Positions 36,247 through 45,135 are shown, numbered from the stretch's first letter. The stretch is DNA of 64,000 nt from Prevotella sp. HUN102 (GCF_000688375.1 NZ_JIAF01000004.1:2046001-2110000); one strand, 5' to 3'. The notes: generated from the letters alone by a model not told the origin. A program made the numbers and translations.

Positions 36247-36897
36247 TTATTCAAGGTCGTATGTATTCCAACTTACGTTGTTTTCGTTGTATTTGTTCTT
36301 CGGCTGTCCCGGATTCTTTGGATAACCGACTACCACAGCCGCCATAGGCACGATGGCACCGGGCAGATTCAGCAAGTCGGATACAGCCTGAACGCGCTCC
36401 TGAAGTGGCCATACTCCCGTCCATACAGCACCAAGTCCTAATGCCTCCGCAGCCAGAAGGATGTTCTCGGTAGCAGCAGAAGCGTCCTGAACCCACATTT
36501 CGTTGGCTTCGCCTTCGATGGCTTTCTCCAAATCGCCGCAGACAACAATCATCAGCGGAGCTTCGGCAGCCATACTTGCATAGGGATTAATTTCAGCATA
36601 TTTCCTGAGAATGTTCTTGTCTGTAACTACTACGAAGTGCCAAGGACGCTTGTCTGCTGCTGTCGGAGCAGCCATTCCAGCCTTGAGAAGTGTCATAATC
36701 TTCTCCTTTTCAACTTCCTTGTTCGTGTAGGAACGAATACTCGAACGCTTCATAATAGCATTGATAACTGCACTATCGGCAGTTTGCTCCGTATTTTCCT
36801 TTTCCTTACTGTCCGAATTACCGACAACAACAAATTTTGCACATACAAAAACGAGTGCTATTGCGAGCACGAGGCTCAAAAGATGTGATGCTTTCAT
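36247..36897 (-). CDS. Exported or membrane-anchored nitroreductase-family protein
   Basis: 216 residues. An N-terminal hydrophobic segment (about 5-26) is followed by an FMN-dependent nitroreductase domain beginning INAIMKRSSIRSYTNKEVE near 45, with APTAADKRPWHFVVV near 76 and EALGLGAVWTGVWP near 150. The family reduces nitro groups, quinones or flavins. Most members are cytosolic, so the leader is unusual and suggests work outside the inner membrane. The gene follows the FMN-binding membrane protein by 63 bases and may receive electrons from it. Confidence 0.87.
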   Translation of the reverse strand: MKASHLLSLVLAIALVFVCAKFVVVGNSDSKEKENTEQTADSAVINAIMKRSSIRSYTNKEVEKEKIMTLLKAGMAAPTAADKRPWHFVVVTDKNILRKYAEINPYASMAAEAPLMIVVCGDLEKAIEGEANEMWVQDASAATENILLAAEALGLGAVWTGVWPLQERVQAVSDLLNLPGAIVPMAAVVVGYPKNPGQPKNKYNENNVSWNTYDLE

Positions 36898-36960
36898 TTT
36901 TTATACAATGTATTCTGATGTGTTTTATACTTTATTTTCTATCCTTTAGGCCACCATTCC

Positions 36961-38040
36961 CTATCCTTTATCTTCCGTCAATTTAAACAAAGTGCCCGTT
37001 GGGCAGACAAAACGGCAATATGGCCGTGGAATGAAGAACGAGAGTGCAACCACCACTATGCCCAATGCAAGAACAACAACCGATGCAGTCTGGAATATAA
37101 AGGCAGAAAACACCTCATAGTCCATCCATTCAAACAATACTCCCGACAGCATAAGAACCATAAGTACTGCAAAAAGTGCCTGACGCAAATAGCCGAGACG
37201 CTTGGTCAATTTCGCACTCATACGCCATTTTCTGTTCTTCGTTTTAGCTGCAAGGTCCTGAACAGAACCACAAGGACAGACGTGTGTGCAGTAATAGTTC
37301 TTTTTGCCGAACAACGGATATACAAAGGCCGTGATGAGCATTACAATCGGAATGAGGGAAACCCACACATTGATGCCACTCGACATAAAATTGACGAAGA
37401 GCGACCAAGAGAGAAAGGTGCCGCACCAAAAGCCCAGTACGACGACGTTGAGCACCAACTGGAAAGTACGGAAGCTCTTGTTTTTATAGAACAATGGGAT
37501 GATGGCTGCCATCAGCACCACAATCAGCCCGATAACAGACTTCGCACTAAAATCCATCTTGCCAAGCAGCGAAGGCCTGCTCGCATTCTTCGATGCAAAA
37601 GCTAATCCCCGCTGCATATTTCCGATGATTCCGCGCGAAGAGAAAGTAGCTCCACTCACTGCATCAACTTTCATATCGGCAGCCTCCTCTACCGTTTTGC
37701 CATTCCATTTTGTGATGATAGCTTTTGCTTCCTCGAAGAAATCGGGCGTCTCGCTGTTATCAAGAGCCTTAACCTCCCTTATTTTCCCATCCTGAATGTA
37801 TATCTCGAGCGGTATCTGACCACCATACCCCATAATATCCTTGCCCAATTCGGTCGTATTGATAACGATAGTGCCATCATCGAGCGTGTGCATCGTGTCG
37901 GCAACCGTCTTTGTGGCAGCAGCCGGCTGCACAGATTCCTTCAGTTCGTGTCCCCATATCTTGCCATCACGCTGAATAGCTGCCACCATCACTACGAGAA
38001 TGCAGGTAATAAGTAGGATTATTTGTTGTAGTTTCTTCAT
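36961..38040 (-). CDS. Membrane redox protein: FMN-binding domain plus 4Fe-4S ferredoxin-like membrane domain
   Basis: 359 residues. After one N-terminal helix, residues 60-150 form an FMN_bind domain with the flavin attachment motif DAVSGATFSSRG near 129. Several membrane helices follow, with two cysteine clusters: YCTHVCPCGSVQDL near 252 and YCRFVCPTGTLFKL near 343. This join of an RnfG/NqrC-type flavin domain with a NosR/NapH-type membrane half suggests electron transfer from the membrane pool to a periplasmic acceptor. The downstream nitroreductase is the natural candidate. No -7 box was found upstream. Confidence 0.85.
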   Translation of the reverse strand: MKKLQQIILLITCILVVMVAAIQRDGKIWGHELKESVQPAAATKTVADTMHTLDDGTIVINTTELGKDIMGYGGQIPLEIYIQDGKIREVKALDNSETPDFFEEAKAIITKWNGKTVEEAADMKVDAVSGATFSSRGIIGNMQRGLAFASKNASRPSLLGKMDFSAKSVIGLIVVLMAAIIPLFYKNKSFRTFQLVLNVVVLGFWCGTFLSWSLFVNFMSSGINVWVSLIPIVMLITAFVYPLFGKKNYYCTHVCPCGSVQDLAAKTKNRKWRMSAKLTKRLGYLRQALFAVLMVLMLSGVLFEWMDYEVFSAFIFQTASVVVLALGIVVVALSFFIPRPYCRFVCPTGTLFKLTEDKG

Positions 38041-38350
38041 TTATTGCTATCTGTTTTTTACCTTATAAAGCCTGATTCATTATAAAGAATGTAAAAGGCA
38101 ACTCCAAAATGAAATACAAAAATACCGATTTTATCATAAATCCATCTTCCAATCACTTTATTCTTAGTGGTTTTTAACTATTGCTTTATGCCAAGATTCC
38201 TTGCAATACTGTTTAAATTGGAACGGCTATCAGACATTATCTCTCCTCAGTTTTCGCTATTGACAATCCCGCATTCTGACACATCGGCTTCATATAAAAC
38301 AACTGTCAAGGACAAAATCATACATCCGCTATTCCATATTTTATAAACTA

Positions 38351-38478
38351 CTGATAATCAACAGATAAGCATTCCGTTTCCAAACGTGCGAAGAATGTGT
38401 TGCAATCTTCGCAAAAATGCAATGCAAACGTGCGAAGAATGCGTTGCAATCTTCGCACGTTTAGAAATCGTATCTTTA
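38351..38478 (+). repeat. Dispersed intergenic repeat, full-length copy D (128 bp)
   Basis: Starts CTGATAATCAACAG and ends near GAAATCGTATCTTTA. The two 44-base units, CGTGCGAAGAATG then TGCAATCTTCGCA, place their GCG at 38388 and 38432. It ends 17 bases before the mtaB -33 element. The rest of 38041-38350 holds nothing I can identify. Confidence 0.8.
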
Positions 38479-38494
38479 GAACATCACTGTAATA

Positions 38495-38526
38495 TTTGGT
38501 ATTATGGTGGTTTTCGTGTAACTTTG
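38495..38526 (+). promoter_or_regulatory. Promoter of mtaB
   Basis: TTTG at 38495-38498, exactly 20 bases, TAACTTTG at 38519-38526. The ATG follows after only 5 bases. Confidence 0.8.
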
Positions 38527-38531
38527 CACTT

Positions 38532-39890
38532 ATGATTGATACATCAGCCTTTCAGGGCAAAACTGCAAAATACTATACATTAGGATGCAAGTTGAATTTT
38601 TCTGAGACGAGCACCTTTGCGCGTATGCTGTCTGATATGGGCGTACGCGAAGCTAAAAAGGATGAAACGGCAGACATCTGTCTAATCAACACCTGCTCTG
38701 TAACAGAGGTTGCAGACCACAAATGCCGTCAGGCCATAAACAGAATGGCACGTCAGAATCCCGGTGCATTCGTAATTGTAACGGGGTGCTATGCACAGTT
38801 GGAAAGCGAAAAGGTTGCAAACATAATGGGAGTAGACCTTGTATTGGGAAGCAATGAGAAGGCAGACCTGATACAATATCTCAGCGATGCGTGGAACCAA
38901 CCCAGAAACTTGAATGAAGAAGGCACGACGGAACACCGGCATATATTCCATTCCGTCAAGACAAAGGACATAAAAAAGTTCCAGCCAAGCTGTTCGCGCG
39001 GCAACCGAACAAGATATTTTCTGAAGGTTCAAGATGGCTGCAACTACTTCTGCACCTATTGCACCATCCCATTCGCACGTGGTTTCTCCCGTAATCCTTC
39101 CATATCTTCACTTGTCGAGCAAGCAGAAGAAGCTGCAAGGGAAGGAGGAAAGGAAATTGTATTGACTGGGGTAAACATCGGGCATTTCGGTGTTACGACA
39201 AACGAGAGGTTCATAGACTTGGTAAAAGCCTTGGACAAGGTTGAGGGCATTGAGCGTTTCAGGATAAGTTCGCTCGAACCCGACCTCATCGACGACGAAC
39301 TGATAGAATACTGCGCGGCGTCAAGAGCATTTATGCCCCACTTCCACATTCCTTTGCAGAGTGGTTCCGACGAAGTTCTTAAACTGATGCACCGGCACTA
39401 CGACGCGGCACTGTTTGCAAGGAAAGTGAAACTCATAAAGGAAAAGATTCCTGAAGCATTTATCGGAGTGGACGTAATGGTAGGCTGCCGGGGAGAACGG
39501 CCGGAACTCTTCGATGAATGCTACAAGTTTATCGAGGCATTGCCGGTAACCCAGCTGCACGTGTTCCCATATTCGGAACGCCCCGGCACGGCTGCGCTCA
39601 AAATTCCTTACATAGTAGACGACAGGGAAAAGAAGCACAGGGCACAGAAACTCCTGAAACTTTCAGACAAGATGACCTATGACTTCTACGCAGCACATAT
39701 CGGACAGGAAGCTGAGGTGCTTTTTGAGAAGGCCGTCAGAGGAAAGGCTATGCACGGATTTACGAAAAACTACATCAGAGTAGAGCTTTCGCCTGCGCAG
39801 GTAAAGGAAGAATACGACAATCAGATATTGAAGGTAAAGCTCATTGATTTTAATTTTGACAAAACAGCTTTGAAAGTAGAACTATTATGA
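38532..39890 (+). CDS. mtaB: tRNA (N6-threonylcarbamoyladenosine-37) methylthiotransferase
   Basis: 452 residues from the ATG at 38532. A longer frame from 38496 would begin inside the promoter. The enzyme adds a methylthio group to t6A37 in tRNA. Visible features: the N-terminal domain with LGCKLNFSE and NTCSVTEVADHKCRQ, the radical-SAM cluster CNYFCTYCTIPFARG near residue 170, and a C-terminal TRAM region. The CKLN form and the tRNA-type spacing point to MtaB rather than MiaB or RimO. The following gene overlaps by ATGA. Confidence 0.92.
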   Translation: MIDTSAFQGKTAKYYTLGCKLNFSETSTFARMLSDMGVREAKKDETADICLINTCSVTEVADHKCRQAINRMARQNPGAFVIVTGCYAQLESEKVANIMGVDLVLGSNEKADLIQYLSDAWNQPRNLNEEGTTEHRHIFHSVKTKDIKKFQPSCSRGNRTRYFLKVQDGCNYFCTYCTIPFARGFSRNPSISSLVEQAEEAAREGGKEIVLTGVNIGHFGVTTNERFIDLVKALDKVEGIERFRISSLEPDLIDDELIEYCAASRAFMPHFHIPLQSGSDEVLKLMHRHYDAALFARKVKLIKEKIPEAFIGVDVMVGCRGERPELFDECYKFIEALPVTQLHVFPYSERPGTAALKIPYIVDDREKKHRAQKLLKLSDKMTYDFYAAHIGQEAEVLFEKAVRGKAMHGFTKNYIRVELSPAQVKEEYDNQILKVKLIDFNFDKTALKVELL

Positions 39891-40885
39891 AAACAGCTAT
39901 TGTAATTCTGAATTGGAATGGTCGGCATATGTTGGAAAAATATTTGCCGACAGTAATACAGCATTCGCCAGAAGCTGACGTTATAGTGGCTGACAATGCT
40001 TCCACCGACAATTCCATTTCTTGGTTACGAGAAAACCATCCTTCTGTGAGGATTATTCAGTTAGACAAGAATTACGGCTTCGCAGGTGGCTACAACAAAG
40101 CCTTGGAACAGGTGGAAAGCGAATATTACCTGCTGCTGAACAGCGATGTAGAGGTTACGCCGGGGTGGCTGAAGCCGTTGCTCGAAAAGATGGAAGCCGA
40201 TAAAGAAATCGCAGCCTGCCAACCAAAGCTCCTATCCATATATAATAAGGAGAGCTTTGAATATGCCGGCGCGTCTGGAGGACATCTGGATAAATACGGC
40301 TATCCGTTCTGTCGTGGAAGAATCTTCGATACCCTTGAGGAGGATAAAGGACAATACGACAATGACGAAGAAATCTTTTGGGCAACCGGTGCCTGTCTGC
40401 TGATTCGCTCATCGGCATACCGGGAAGCAGGAGGACTTGACGAGAGATTCTTTGCCCACAACGAAGAAATTGATCTTTGCTGGAGATTGCATCAAAAAGG
40501 CGGAAAAGTCTACTGCTTTCCACAAAGCAAGGTTTATCATTTGGGCGGGGGAACATTGCCAAAGTCAAATCCCCGAAAGACATTCCTCAATTTTCGCAAT
40601 AACCTGACAATGCTATGGAAGAATCTTCCTGAAGAGGATTTGAAGAAAGTGATGCGTACCAGATTGTTTCTTGATTATCTGGCAGCATTCCAAATGCTCA
40701 TCCTTCAGAGAAATTACAAGGATTTCAGGGCAGTAATTGAAGGAAGACGCGCATTCAGGAAATGGAGAAAAGATTTCAAAAGAGTAAAAGGAAACAAGGT
40801 TTCACTCAATGACAAACGCAAAAACTACTCCATACTTTGGCAATACTATGCAAAGAAATGTAAATACTATTCAGATATCAACTAA
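39887..40885 (+). CDS. GT2-family glycosyltransferase (rhamnosyltransferase-like)
   Basis: 332 residues: IVILNWNGRHMLEKYLPTV at the N-terminus, VADNASTDNSISWL near 35, LLLNSDVEVTPGWL near 82, and EIFWATGACLLIRSSAYRE followed by FAHNEEIDLCWRL near 190. This group transfers rhamnose or related sugars in surface-glycan pathways. It overlaps the mtaB stop by 4 bases (ATGA), so it is translationally coupled to a tRNA-modification gene with no obvious shared role. Confidence 0.92.
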   Translation: MKTAIVILNWNGRHMLEKYLPTVIQHSPEADVIVADNASTDNSISWLRENHPSVRIIQLDKNYGFAGGYNKALEQVESEYYLLLNSDVEVTPGWLKPLLEKMEADKEIAACQPKLLSIYNKESFEYAGASGGHLDKYGYPFCRGRIFDTLEEDKGQYDNDEEIFWATGACLLIRSSAYREAGGLDERFFAHNEEIDLCWRLHQKGGKVYCFPQSKVYHLGGGTLPKSNPRKTFLNFRNNLTMLWKNLPEEDLKKVMRTRLFLDYLAAFQMLILQRNYKDFRAVIEGRRAFRKWRKDFKRVKGNKVSLNDKRKNYSILWQYYAKKCKYYSDIN

Positions 40886-40954
40886 TATTTTTGTGTATTT
40901 TTGACAAATAAGAAGCGAAAACTATATTCTATTTAAACTTTTTTGGCATTTATT

Positions 40955-40985
40955 TTTGGAGTATAAATATTTTTTAGTAGTTTTG
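40955..40985 (+). promoter_or_regulatory. Promoter of the gldB-like gene
   Basis: TTTG at 40955-40958, a 19-base spacer and TAGTTTTG at 40978-40985, 38 bases before the GTG start. Confidence 0.7.
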
Positions 40986-41023
40986 CAGTTGTTAAGGGGA
41001 TATTTGATAATAACTATTTTTAA

Positions 41024-41833
41024 GTGAGAAAACTATATTACATATTATTTCTATTCACACTCTTGTGTTTCGGTTGTCAGCTAAAGCTGACGACTGAGGA
41101 TGAAAACGCATCTGCTTCTCTCCTCACAATAGAGCGTTTCGATAGATTGGAATACCGTTATCTCACTACCGGCGACTTCTCCGCACTCCAGCAAATGAAT
41201 ACGGAATATCCCATTGAAACCCGTACATTGATAGAAGACGTTCTGAAGATTGGAGATGCTACTTCACAGGATATCAACACACGCTTCCTGAAATTCTATC
41301 AGGACACTACATTGCAGGCTATGGTTACGGCCGTTGAAATGGAATATGCCGAAATGGACGATTTGAACAAACAGCTGAACAAGGCGTTTGAAAGACTGAA
41401 ACATTTCATTCCTAATATAACTATCCCGAGAGTATATTCTCAGATTTCGGCTCTCGATCAGAGCATTGTCGTCGGCAATGGAACAATAGGTATTTCGCTG
41501 GATAAGTATCTCGGCGAGGATTATCCGTTGTATCAGAAGATTTACAATGCTCAGCAGAGAAAACAAATGACAAGAGAAAACATTATGCCTGACTGCCTGT
41601 CGTTCTATCTGATTGGAGAATATCCGTTGGAGAACTTCGGTTCAAGGCCACAGTTGGAGCGTGATTTACACATAGGTAAGATTCAATGGGTAGTAAATCA
41701 GGCATTAGCCAAGAATGTTTTTCAGAGCAAATATGTAGATGCCGTTGAACGATATATGCACAAAAACTCTAAAACATCGTATGAAGAGTTGTTGAAAATG
41801 AGAGACTTCTCAATGTTCAACATTTCGGAATAA
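41024..41833 (+). CDS. gldB: GldB-family lipoprotein
   Basis: 269 residues with a GTG start and a lipoprotein signal (lipobox CFGC, cysteine near 18). The conserved GldB pattern is present: IERFDRLEYRYLTTGDFSAL near 35, then IPRVYSQISALDQSIVVGNG and IGISLDKYLGEDYPLYQ near 150. In Flavobacterium GldB is required for gliding. In non-gliding Prevotella-type bacteria it persists as a conserved cell-envelope lipoprotein. The family call rests on pattern recall and should be checked by profile search. Confidence 0.78.
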   Translation: MRKLYYILFLFTLLCFGCQLKLTTEDENASASLLTIERFDRLEYRYLTTGDFSALQQMNTEYPIETRTLIEDVLKIGDATSQDINTRFLKFYQDTTLQAMVTAVEMEYAEMDDLNKQLNKAFERLKHFIPNITIPRVYSQISALDQSIVVGNGTIGISLDKYLGEDYPLYQKIYNAQQRKQMTRENIMPDCLSFYLIGEYPLENFGSRPQLERDLHIGKIQWVVNQALAKNVFQSKYVDAVERYMHKNSKTSYEELLKMRDFSMFNISE

Positions 41834-41836
41834 ATA

Positions 41837-41885
41837 AAATTCTGCCCTGCTCCTCTTATATAGATTTATAAGCAGGTTAGAATTT
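41837..41885 (+). terminator. Probable terminator after gldB
   Basis: AAATTCT..CCTGC (41837-41850) pairs with GCAGG..AGAATTT (41872-41885), with a 2-by-2 internal loop, starting 3 bases after the stop. Confidence 0.55.
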
Positions 41886-41944
41886 ACACTATTTTTACCC
41901 TATCGAAAGAACGCCTCGCAAATTATCTGGCAGACAAATCAAAA

Positions 41945-42003
41945 AACAAAGATTCCAAACGTGCAAGAGCGTGATGTATTCTTCACACGTTTGGAAATCA
42001 TAT
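41945..42003. repeat. Dispersed intergenic repeat, reduced copy E
   Basis: TTCCAAACGTG (41953-41963) and its perfect complement (41986-41996) enclose 22 bases with GTATTCTTC, followed by GAAATCATATC. The ends match copy D (CCAAACGTGCGAAG and ACGTTTAGAAATCGTATC), so this looks like copy D with an internal unit removed. Confidence 0.55.
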
Positions 42004-42059
42004 CTCATCTGCTTTGAAAGACAACTTGCGTTGCAGGCAATCCATTTAAGAGAAATTCA

Positions 42060-42713
42060 TCAGACCTCATAGACCGTAGGGTCCTCCACGCCTGCTTTCT
42101 CAAATGCTTCCCTGCGCTCCACACAGGTTCCACACGTGCCGCAATGCCTTGTTCCACCTTTGTAGCAGCTCCACGTCTGGGCATAGTCTATCCCCAATTC
42201 CATACCACGACGGACGATATCGGCTTTCGTAATATTCGTATAGGCAGCTTCTATCCTTGTATTGTTGAACGTGCCGTTGCTACTTGCACCGTCCATCGCG
42301 CTGATAAATTCAGGCGTGCAGTCGGGATAAATCGTATGGTCGCCACCGTGATTAGCTATATAAATCCTATTCAGTCCGTGGTTCTCGGCAATTCCCACAG
42401 CAATGGAAAGCATTATGCCGTTCCTGAACGGTACCACCGTGGACTTCATATTATCTTCTTCATAATGCCCATCGGGAATCTTGTCGGCACCTTCTATCAG
42501 CGAACTCTTGAAATACTGGTGGATGAACTGAAGAGGAATTACCAGATGAGGGATTCCCAGCCGTTCGCAATGATATTTTGCAAAAGGCAATTCGTTCTGT
42601 GAATGGTTCTGCCCGTAATCAAACGAGAGAGCCAACGCAATAGTGTCCTTCTTATCGTAGAGGAGCGTAATGGAATCGAGTCCACCACTGACGATGATAA
42701 CTGAATCTTTCAT
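42060..42713 (-). CDS. queC: 7-cyano-7-deazaguanine synthase (queuosine pathway)
   Basis: 217 residues from the ATG at 42713; the 18 extra residues of the longer frame lie upstream of the promoter. The enzyme makes preQ0 from carboxy-deazaguanine, ATP and ammonia. It has the PP-loop SGGLDS at residues 7-12, the LSFDYGQNHSQNE block near 28, and the zinc-binding CYKGGTRHCGTCGTC near 188. It stands alone here; queD, queE and queF are not in the window. A TATTTTTG box at 42732-42739 precedes it. Confidence 0.95.
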   Translation of the reverse strand: MKDSVIIVSGGLDSITLLYDKKDTIALALSFDYGQNHSQNELPFAKYHCERLGIPHLVIPLQFIHQYFKSSLIEGADKIPDGHYEEDNMKSTVVPFRNGIMLSIAVGIAENHGLNRIYIANHGGDHTIYPDCTPEFISAMDGASSNGTFNNTRIEAAYTNITKADIVRRGMELGIDYAQTWSCYKGGTRHCGTCGTCVERREAFEKAGVEDPTVYEV

Positions 42714-42731
42714 TAATAAAATAATAATATG

Positions 42732-42739
42732 CAAAAATA
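42732..42739 (-). promoter_or_regulatory. -7 box for queC
   Basis: TATTTTTG on the minus strand, 18 bases before the chosen ATG. No preQ1-type leader is seen in this short space. Confidence 0.5.
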
Positions 42740-42782
42740 CAAAAAAGATAGTATTTGATTTCCCCAAACCGATAAAAATATG

Positions 42783-42790
42783 TATATTTG
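42783..42790 (+). promoter_or_regulatory. -7 box for pgk
   Basis: TATATTTG on the plus strand, 49 bases before the pgk ATG and back-to-back with the queC promoter. Confidence 0.55.
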
Positions 42791-42839
42791 CGCTAAGAAT
42801 GTATTCATTTTTAAAAATTACAAATAATTTACATTACGA

Positions 42840-44090
42840 ATGAAGATTAATGATTTCAACTTCGCCGGACTCAAGGCTATTGTCCGCGTAGACTTCAATG
42901 TGCCATTGGATGAGAATGGCAACGTAACAGACGACACACGTATTCGTGGTGCATTGCCAACACTCAAGAAAATTCTTGCTGATGGTGGCGCACTGGTTAT
43001 GATGAGCCATATGGGTAAGCCAAAGGGAACAGTAAAGCCTGAACTCTCTTTGAGCCAGATTGTAAAGAACGTTTCTGACGCACTCGGTGTTGAAGTGAAG
43101 TTCGCTAAGGATGCAGGTAACGCAGAAGCAGAAGTTGGCGCACTGAAAGCCGGCGAAGCTCTCTTGCTCGAGAACCTTCGCTACTATGCTGAAGAAGAAG
43201 GAAAGCCAGTCGGAGTTGAAAAGGACACACCAGAGTTCGACGCTGCAAAGGCAGAAATGAAAGAACGTCAGGAGGCATTTGCTAAGAAACTCGCTTCCTA
43301 TGCAGACGTATATGTAAACGATGCGTTCGGTACGGCTCACCGTAAGCACGCTTCAACGGCAGTCATTGCCGACAGCTTTGATGCCGACCACAAGATGCTC
43401 GGTTTCTTGATGGAAAAGGAAGTTACGGCTATCGACAACGTATTGAAGAACGCACAGCATCCTTTCACAGCAATCATCGGTGGTTCCAAGGTTAGCTCCA
43501 AGCTCGGAGTTATCAAGAACCTTCTCGACAAGGTAGACAACCTCATCATTGGTGGCGGTATGGGCTACACTTTCATCAAGGCACAGGGCGGAAAAATTGG
43601 CAAATCTTTGCACGAAGACGAACTGATGCCGGAAGCACTCAACGTAATGGCAGCTGCTAAGGAAAAGGGCGTGAACCTTTCATTGTCAATAGCTACGGTA
43701 TGTGGCAAGGAGTTCTCAAACGATACAGAACGCAAGGTATTCCCTATCGACCAAATACCAGATGAATGGGAAGGTATGGACTCGGCAGAAGAAAGTCTCG
43801 AAGAATGGAAAAAGATTATTCTCGATTCAAAGACAATCCTCTGGAACGGTCCTGTCGGCGTGTTTGAATTGGAAAACTTTGCTCACGGAACTGGCGAGAT
43901 TGCCAAATACGTGGCAGAGGCTACAAAGAAGAACGGCGCATTCTCACTCGTAGGTGGTGGCGATTCTGTTGCTGCCGTAAACAAGTTCGGTTTGGCTGAT
44001 GAGGTTTCTTACGTTTCAACAGGTGGTGGTGCTATGCTCGAGGCTATCGAAGGTAAGGTGCTCCCGGGCGTTGCAGCTATCGAAAAGTAA
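42840..44090 (+). CDS. pgk: Phosphoglycerate kinase
   Basis: 416 residues. The enzyme makes ATP from 1,3-bisphosphoglycerate in glycolysis. The N-domain substrate motif [13 protein letters not shown] is near residue 15. [22 protein letters not shown] and [14 protein letters not shown] follow, then the C-domain [14 protein letters not shown] near 203 and the phosphate loop GGGDSVAAV near 373. Codon choice is strongly biased, as expected for a highly expressed gene. A very strong hairpin follows at 44168. Confidence 0.97.
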   Translation: MKINDFNFAGLKAIVRVDFNVPLDENGNVTDDTRIRGALPTLKKILADGGALVMMSHMGKPKGTVKPELSLSQIVKNVSDALGVEVKFAKDAGNAEAEVGALKAGEALLLENLRYYAEEEGKPVGVEKDTPEFDAAKAEMKERQEAFAKKLASYADVYVNDAFGTAHRKHASTAVIADSFDADHKMLGFLMEKEVTAIDNVLKNAQHPFTAIIGGSKVSSKLGVIKNLLDKVDNLIIGGGMGYTFIKAQGGKIGKSLHEDELMPEALNVMAAAKEKGVNLSLSIATVCGKEFSNDTERKVFPIDQIPDEWEGMDSAEESLEEWKKIILDSKTILWNGPVGVFELENFAHGTGEIAKYVAEATKKNGAFSLVGGGDSVAAVNKFGLADEVSYVSTGGGAMLEAIEGKVLPGVAAIEK

Positions 44091-44167
44091 CAGAAGCTCT
44101 TTTAATACAGGCTAAAGAAGGGTGCAGAGTAACATCTGCACACCTTGTGAGGATTAAAATATCACAA

Positions 44168-44213
44168 AACAAAAAATGAGTTCAACAGATAATTGTTGAA
44201 CTCATTTTTTGTT
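44168..44213. terminator. Strong terminator after pgk
   Basis: AACAAAAAATGAGTTCAAC and its complement form a 19-bp perfect stem with an 8-base loop. A and T runs on the two sides let it work in both directions. A weaker 7-bp hairpin (44122-44128 with 44135-44141) precedes it. Confidence 0.85.
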
Positions 44214-44261
44214 ATCTACATCCTTCGGCAGTATAAGCAGAACAAAGTCAAGCTACAATAA

Positions 44262-44399
44262 TCAACAGTCTTCAACTATCCGTTCTTCACCCTTCTTAAA
44301 GCCCACATCTTCTTTCTTCCGAATGCAGAACTCCGCATAGAGCGAATGCTTGCCCTTTAACGCCTTTACTTCCTTTTTCTCTGTAATTTCTCTTTTCAA
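44262..44399 (-). CDS. Possible 45-residue basic protein overlapping the lemA stop
   Basis: A TTG at 44399 overlaps the lemA TGA and opens a 45-codon frame ending with TGA at 44262. The product is rich in Lys and Glu (REITEKKEVKALKGKH, then SLYAEFCIRKKEDVGF). No family is recognised. The tight stop-start overlap and coding-like composition support it, but it could also be the remnant of a longer gene. It occupies most of the otherwise empty 305-base gap between pgk and lemA. Confidence 0.4.
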   Translation of the reverse strand: MKREITEKKEVKALKGKHSLYAEFCIRKKEDVGFKKGEERIVEDC

Positions 44400-44977
44400 A
44401 ACTTTACCTTCGGGGCATTTTCTGAGCCGGCAGCAGCTTGAAATTTCTCCATTCTGTCAAAGCCGAATATGCCTGCCAACATAGAATTTGGGAAATGGCG
44501 AACGGTTGTGTTATAGTCCTGTACGGATTCATTATACTTCTTGCGTGCCTCGCTGATACGGTTTTCACATCCTTCCAACTGATCCTGCAAAGACTTGAAG
44601 TTCTCGTTTGCCTTCAATTCAGGATAGGCTTCCGATACGGCTATCAGGCGTGAGAAAGCCTGTGCCAACTGATTCTGAGCAGCTTCATATTCCTTCAGTT
44701 TCTCAGGGCTCAGACCATCGGCATCCAAATGGATTTGCGTTGCAGCATTGCGAGCCTGTGTTACGGCTTCAAAAGTTTCCTTTTCGTGCTTAGCATAGCC
44801 TTTCACTACTTCCACCACATTCGGAATAAGATCGGCACGACGCTGATACTGCGTCTCTACATTGCTGAGCGCAGTTGTAGCGGCTTCTTCCTTATCCACC
44901 ATTCCGTTATAACCCGAATAAGCCCAAAGTGCCAATGCCACTACGGCTACTATCAAAACTAATACTGATTTTTTCAT
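44396..44977 (-). CDS. lemA: LemA-family protein
   Basis: 193 residues with one N-terminal helix (about 4-20) and a long four-helix domain. The family signature ALSNVETQYQRRADLIPNVVEVVKGYAKHEKE is visible across residues 37-70, followed by AYPELKANENFKSLQDQLEGCENRI. LemA proteins are membrane-anchored and often sit beside TPM-domain genes, as here. The molecular role is not settled. It lies 174 bases downstream of the TPM gene on the same strand. Confidence 0.93.
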   Translation of the reverse strand: MKKSVLVLIVAVVALALWAYSGYNGMVDKEEAATTALSNVETQYQRRADLIPNVVEVVKGYAKHEKETFEAVTQARNAATQIHLDADGLSPEKLKEYEAAQNQLAQAFSRLIAVSEAYPELKANENFKSLQDQLEGCENRISEARKKYNESVQDYNTTVRHFPNSMLAGIFGFDRMEKFQAAAGSENAPKVKF

Positions 44978-45020
44978 TTTTATCTATAACTTTAAATTGT
45001 TTCTTTAAATTTATGAGGAT

Positions 45021-45055
45021 AAGGACTAAAGGAAAGCAGATTTCCTTTCAGCCTT
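45021..45055 (-). promoter_or_regulatory. Stem-loop between the TPM gene and lemA
   Basis: CTAAAGGAAA and TTTCCTTT pair around GCAGA, with AAGG and CCTT extending the stem apart from a few mismatches. It may adjust lemA expression relative to the TPM gene. Confidence 0.35.
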
Positions 45056-45087
45056 ATGCCCGTTATATATTTTCACATATTTGGAAT

Positions 45088-45135
45088 TTCCTTGTATTCT
45101 TGTAAACTTGTTCCCTTGTCTACGTGTAATCTTGT
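45088..45135 (-). repeat. ACAAGnnn octamer array (6 units)
   Basis: On the plus strand CTTGT occurs at 45091, 45099, 45107, 45115 and 45131, with CGTGT at 45123, an exact period of 8 over six units; the other three bases of each unit vary. It is the same kind of array as at 33719 and 33823. Confidence 0.65.

Noticed and set aside
45088..45135. CRISPR array
   Set aside because: The repeats are 5 conserved bases in 8, with three-base spacers; there are no cas genes and no proper repeat-spacer architecture. No CRISPR array was seen anywhere in the window.
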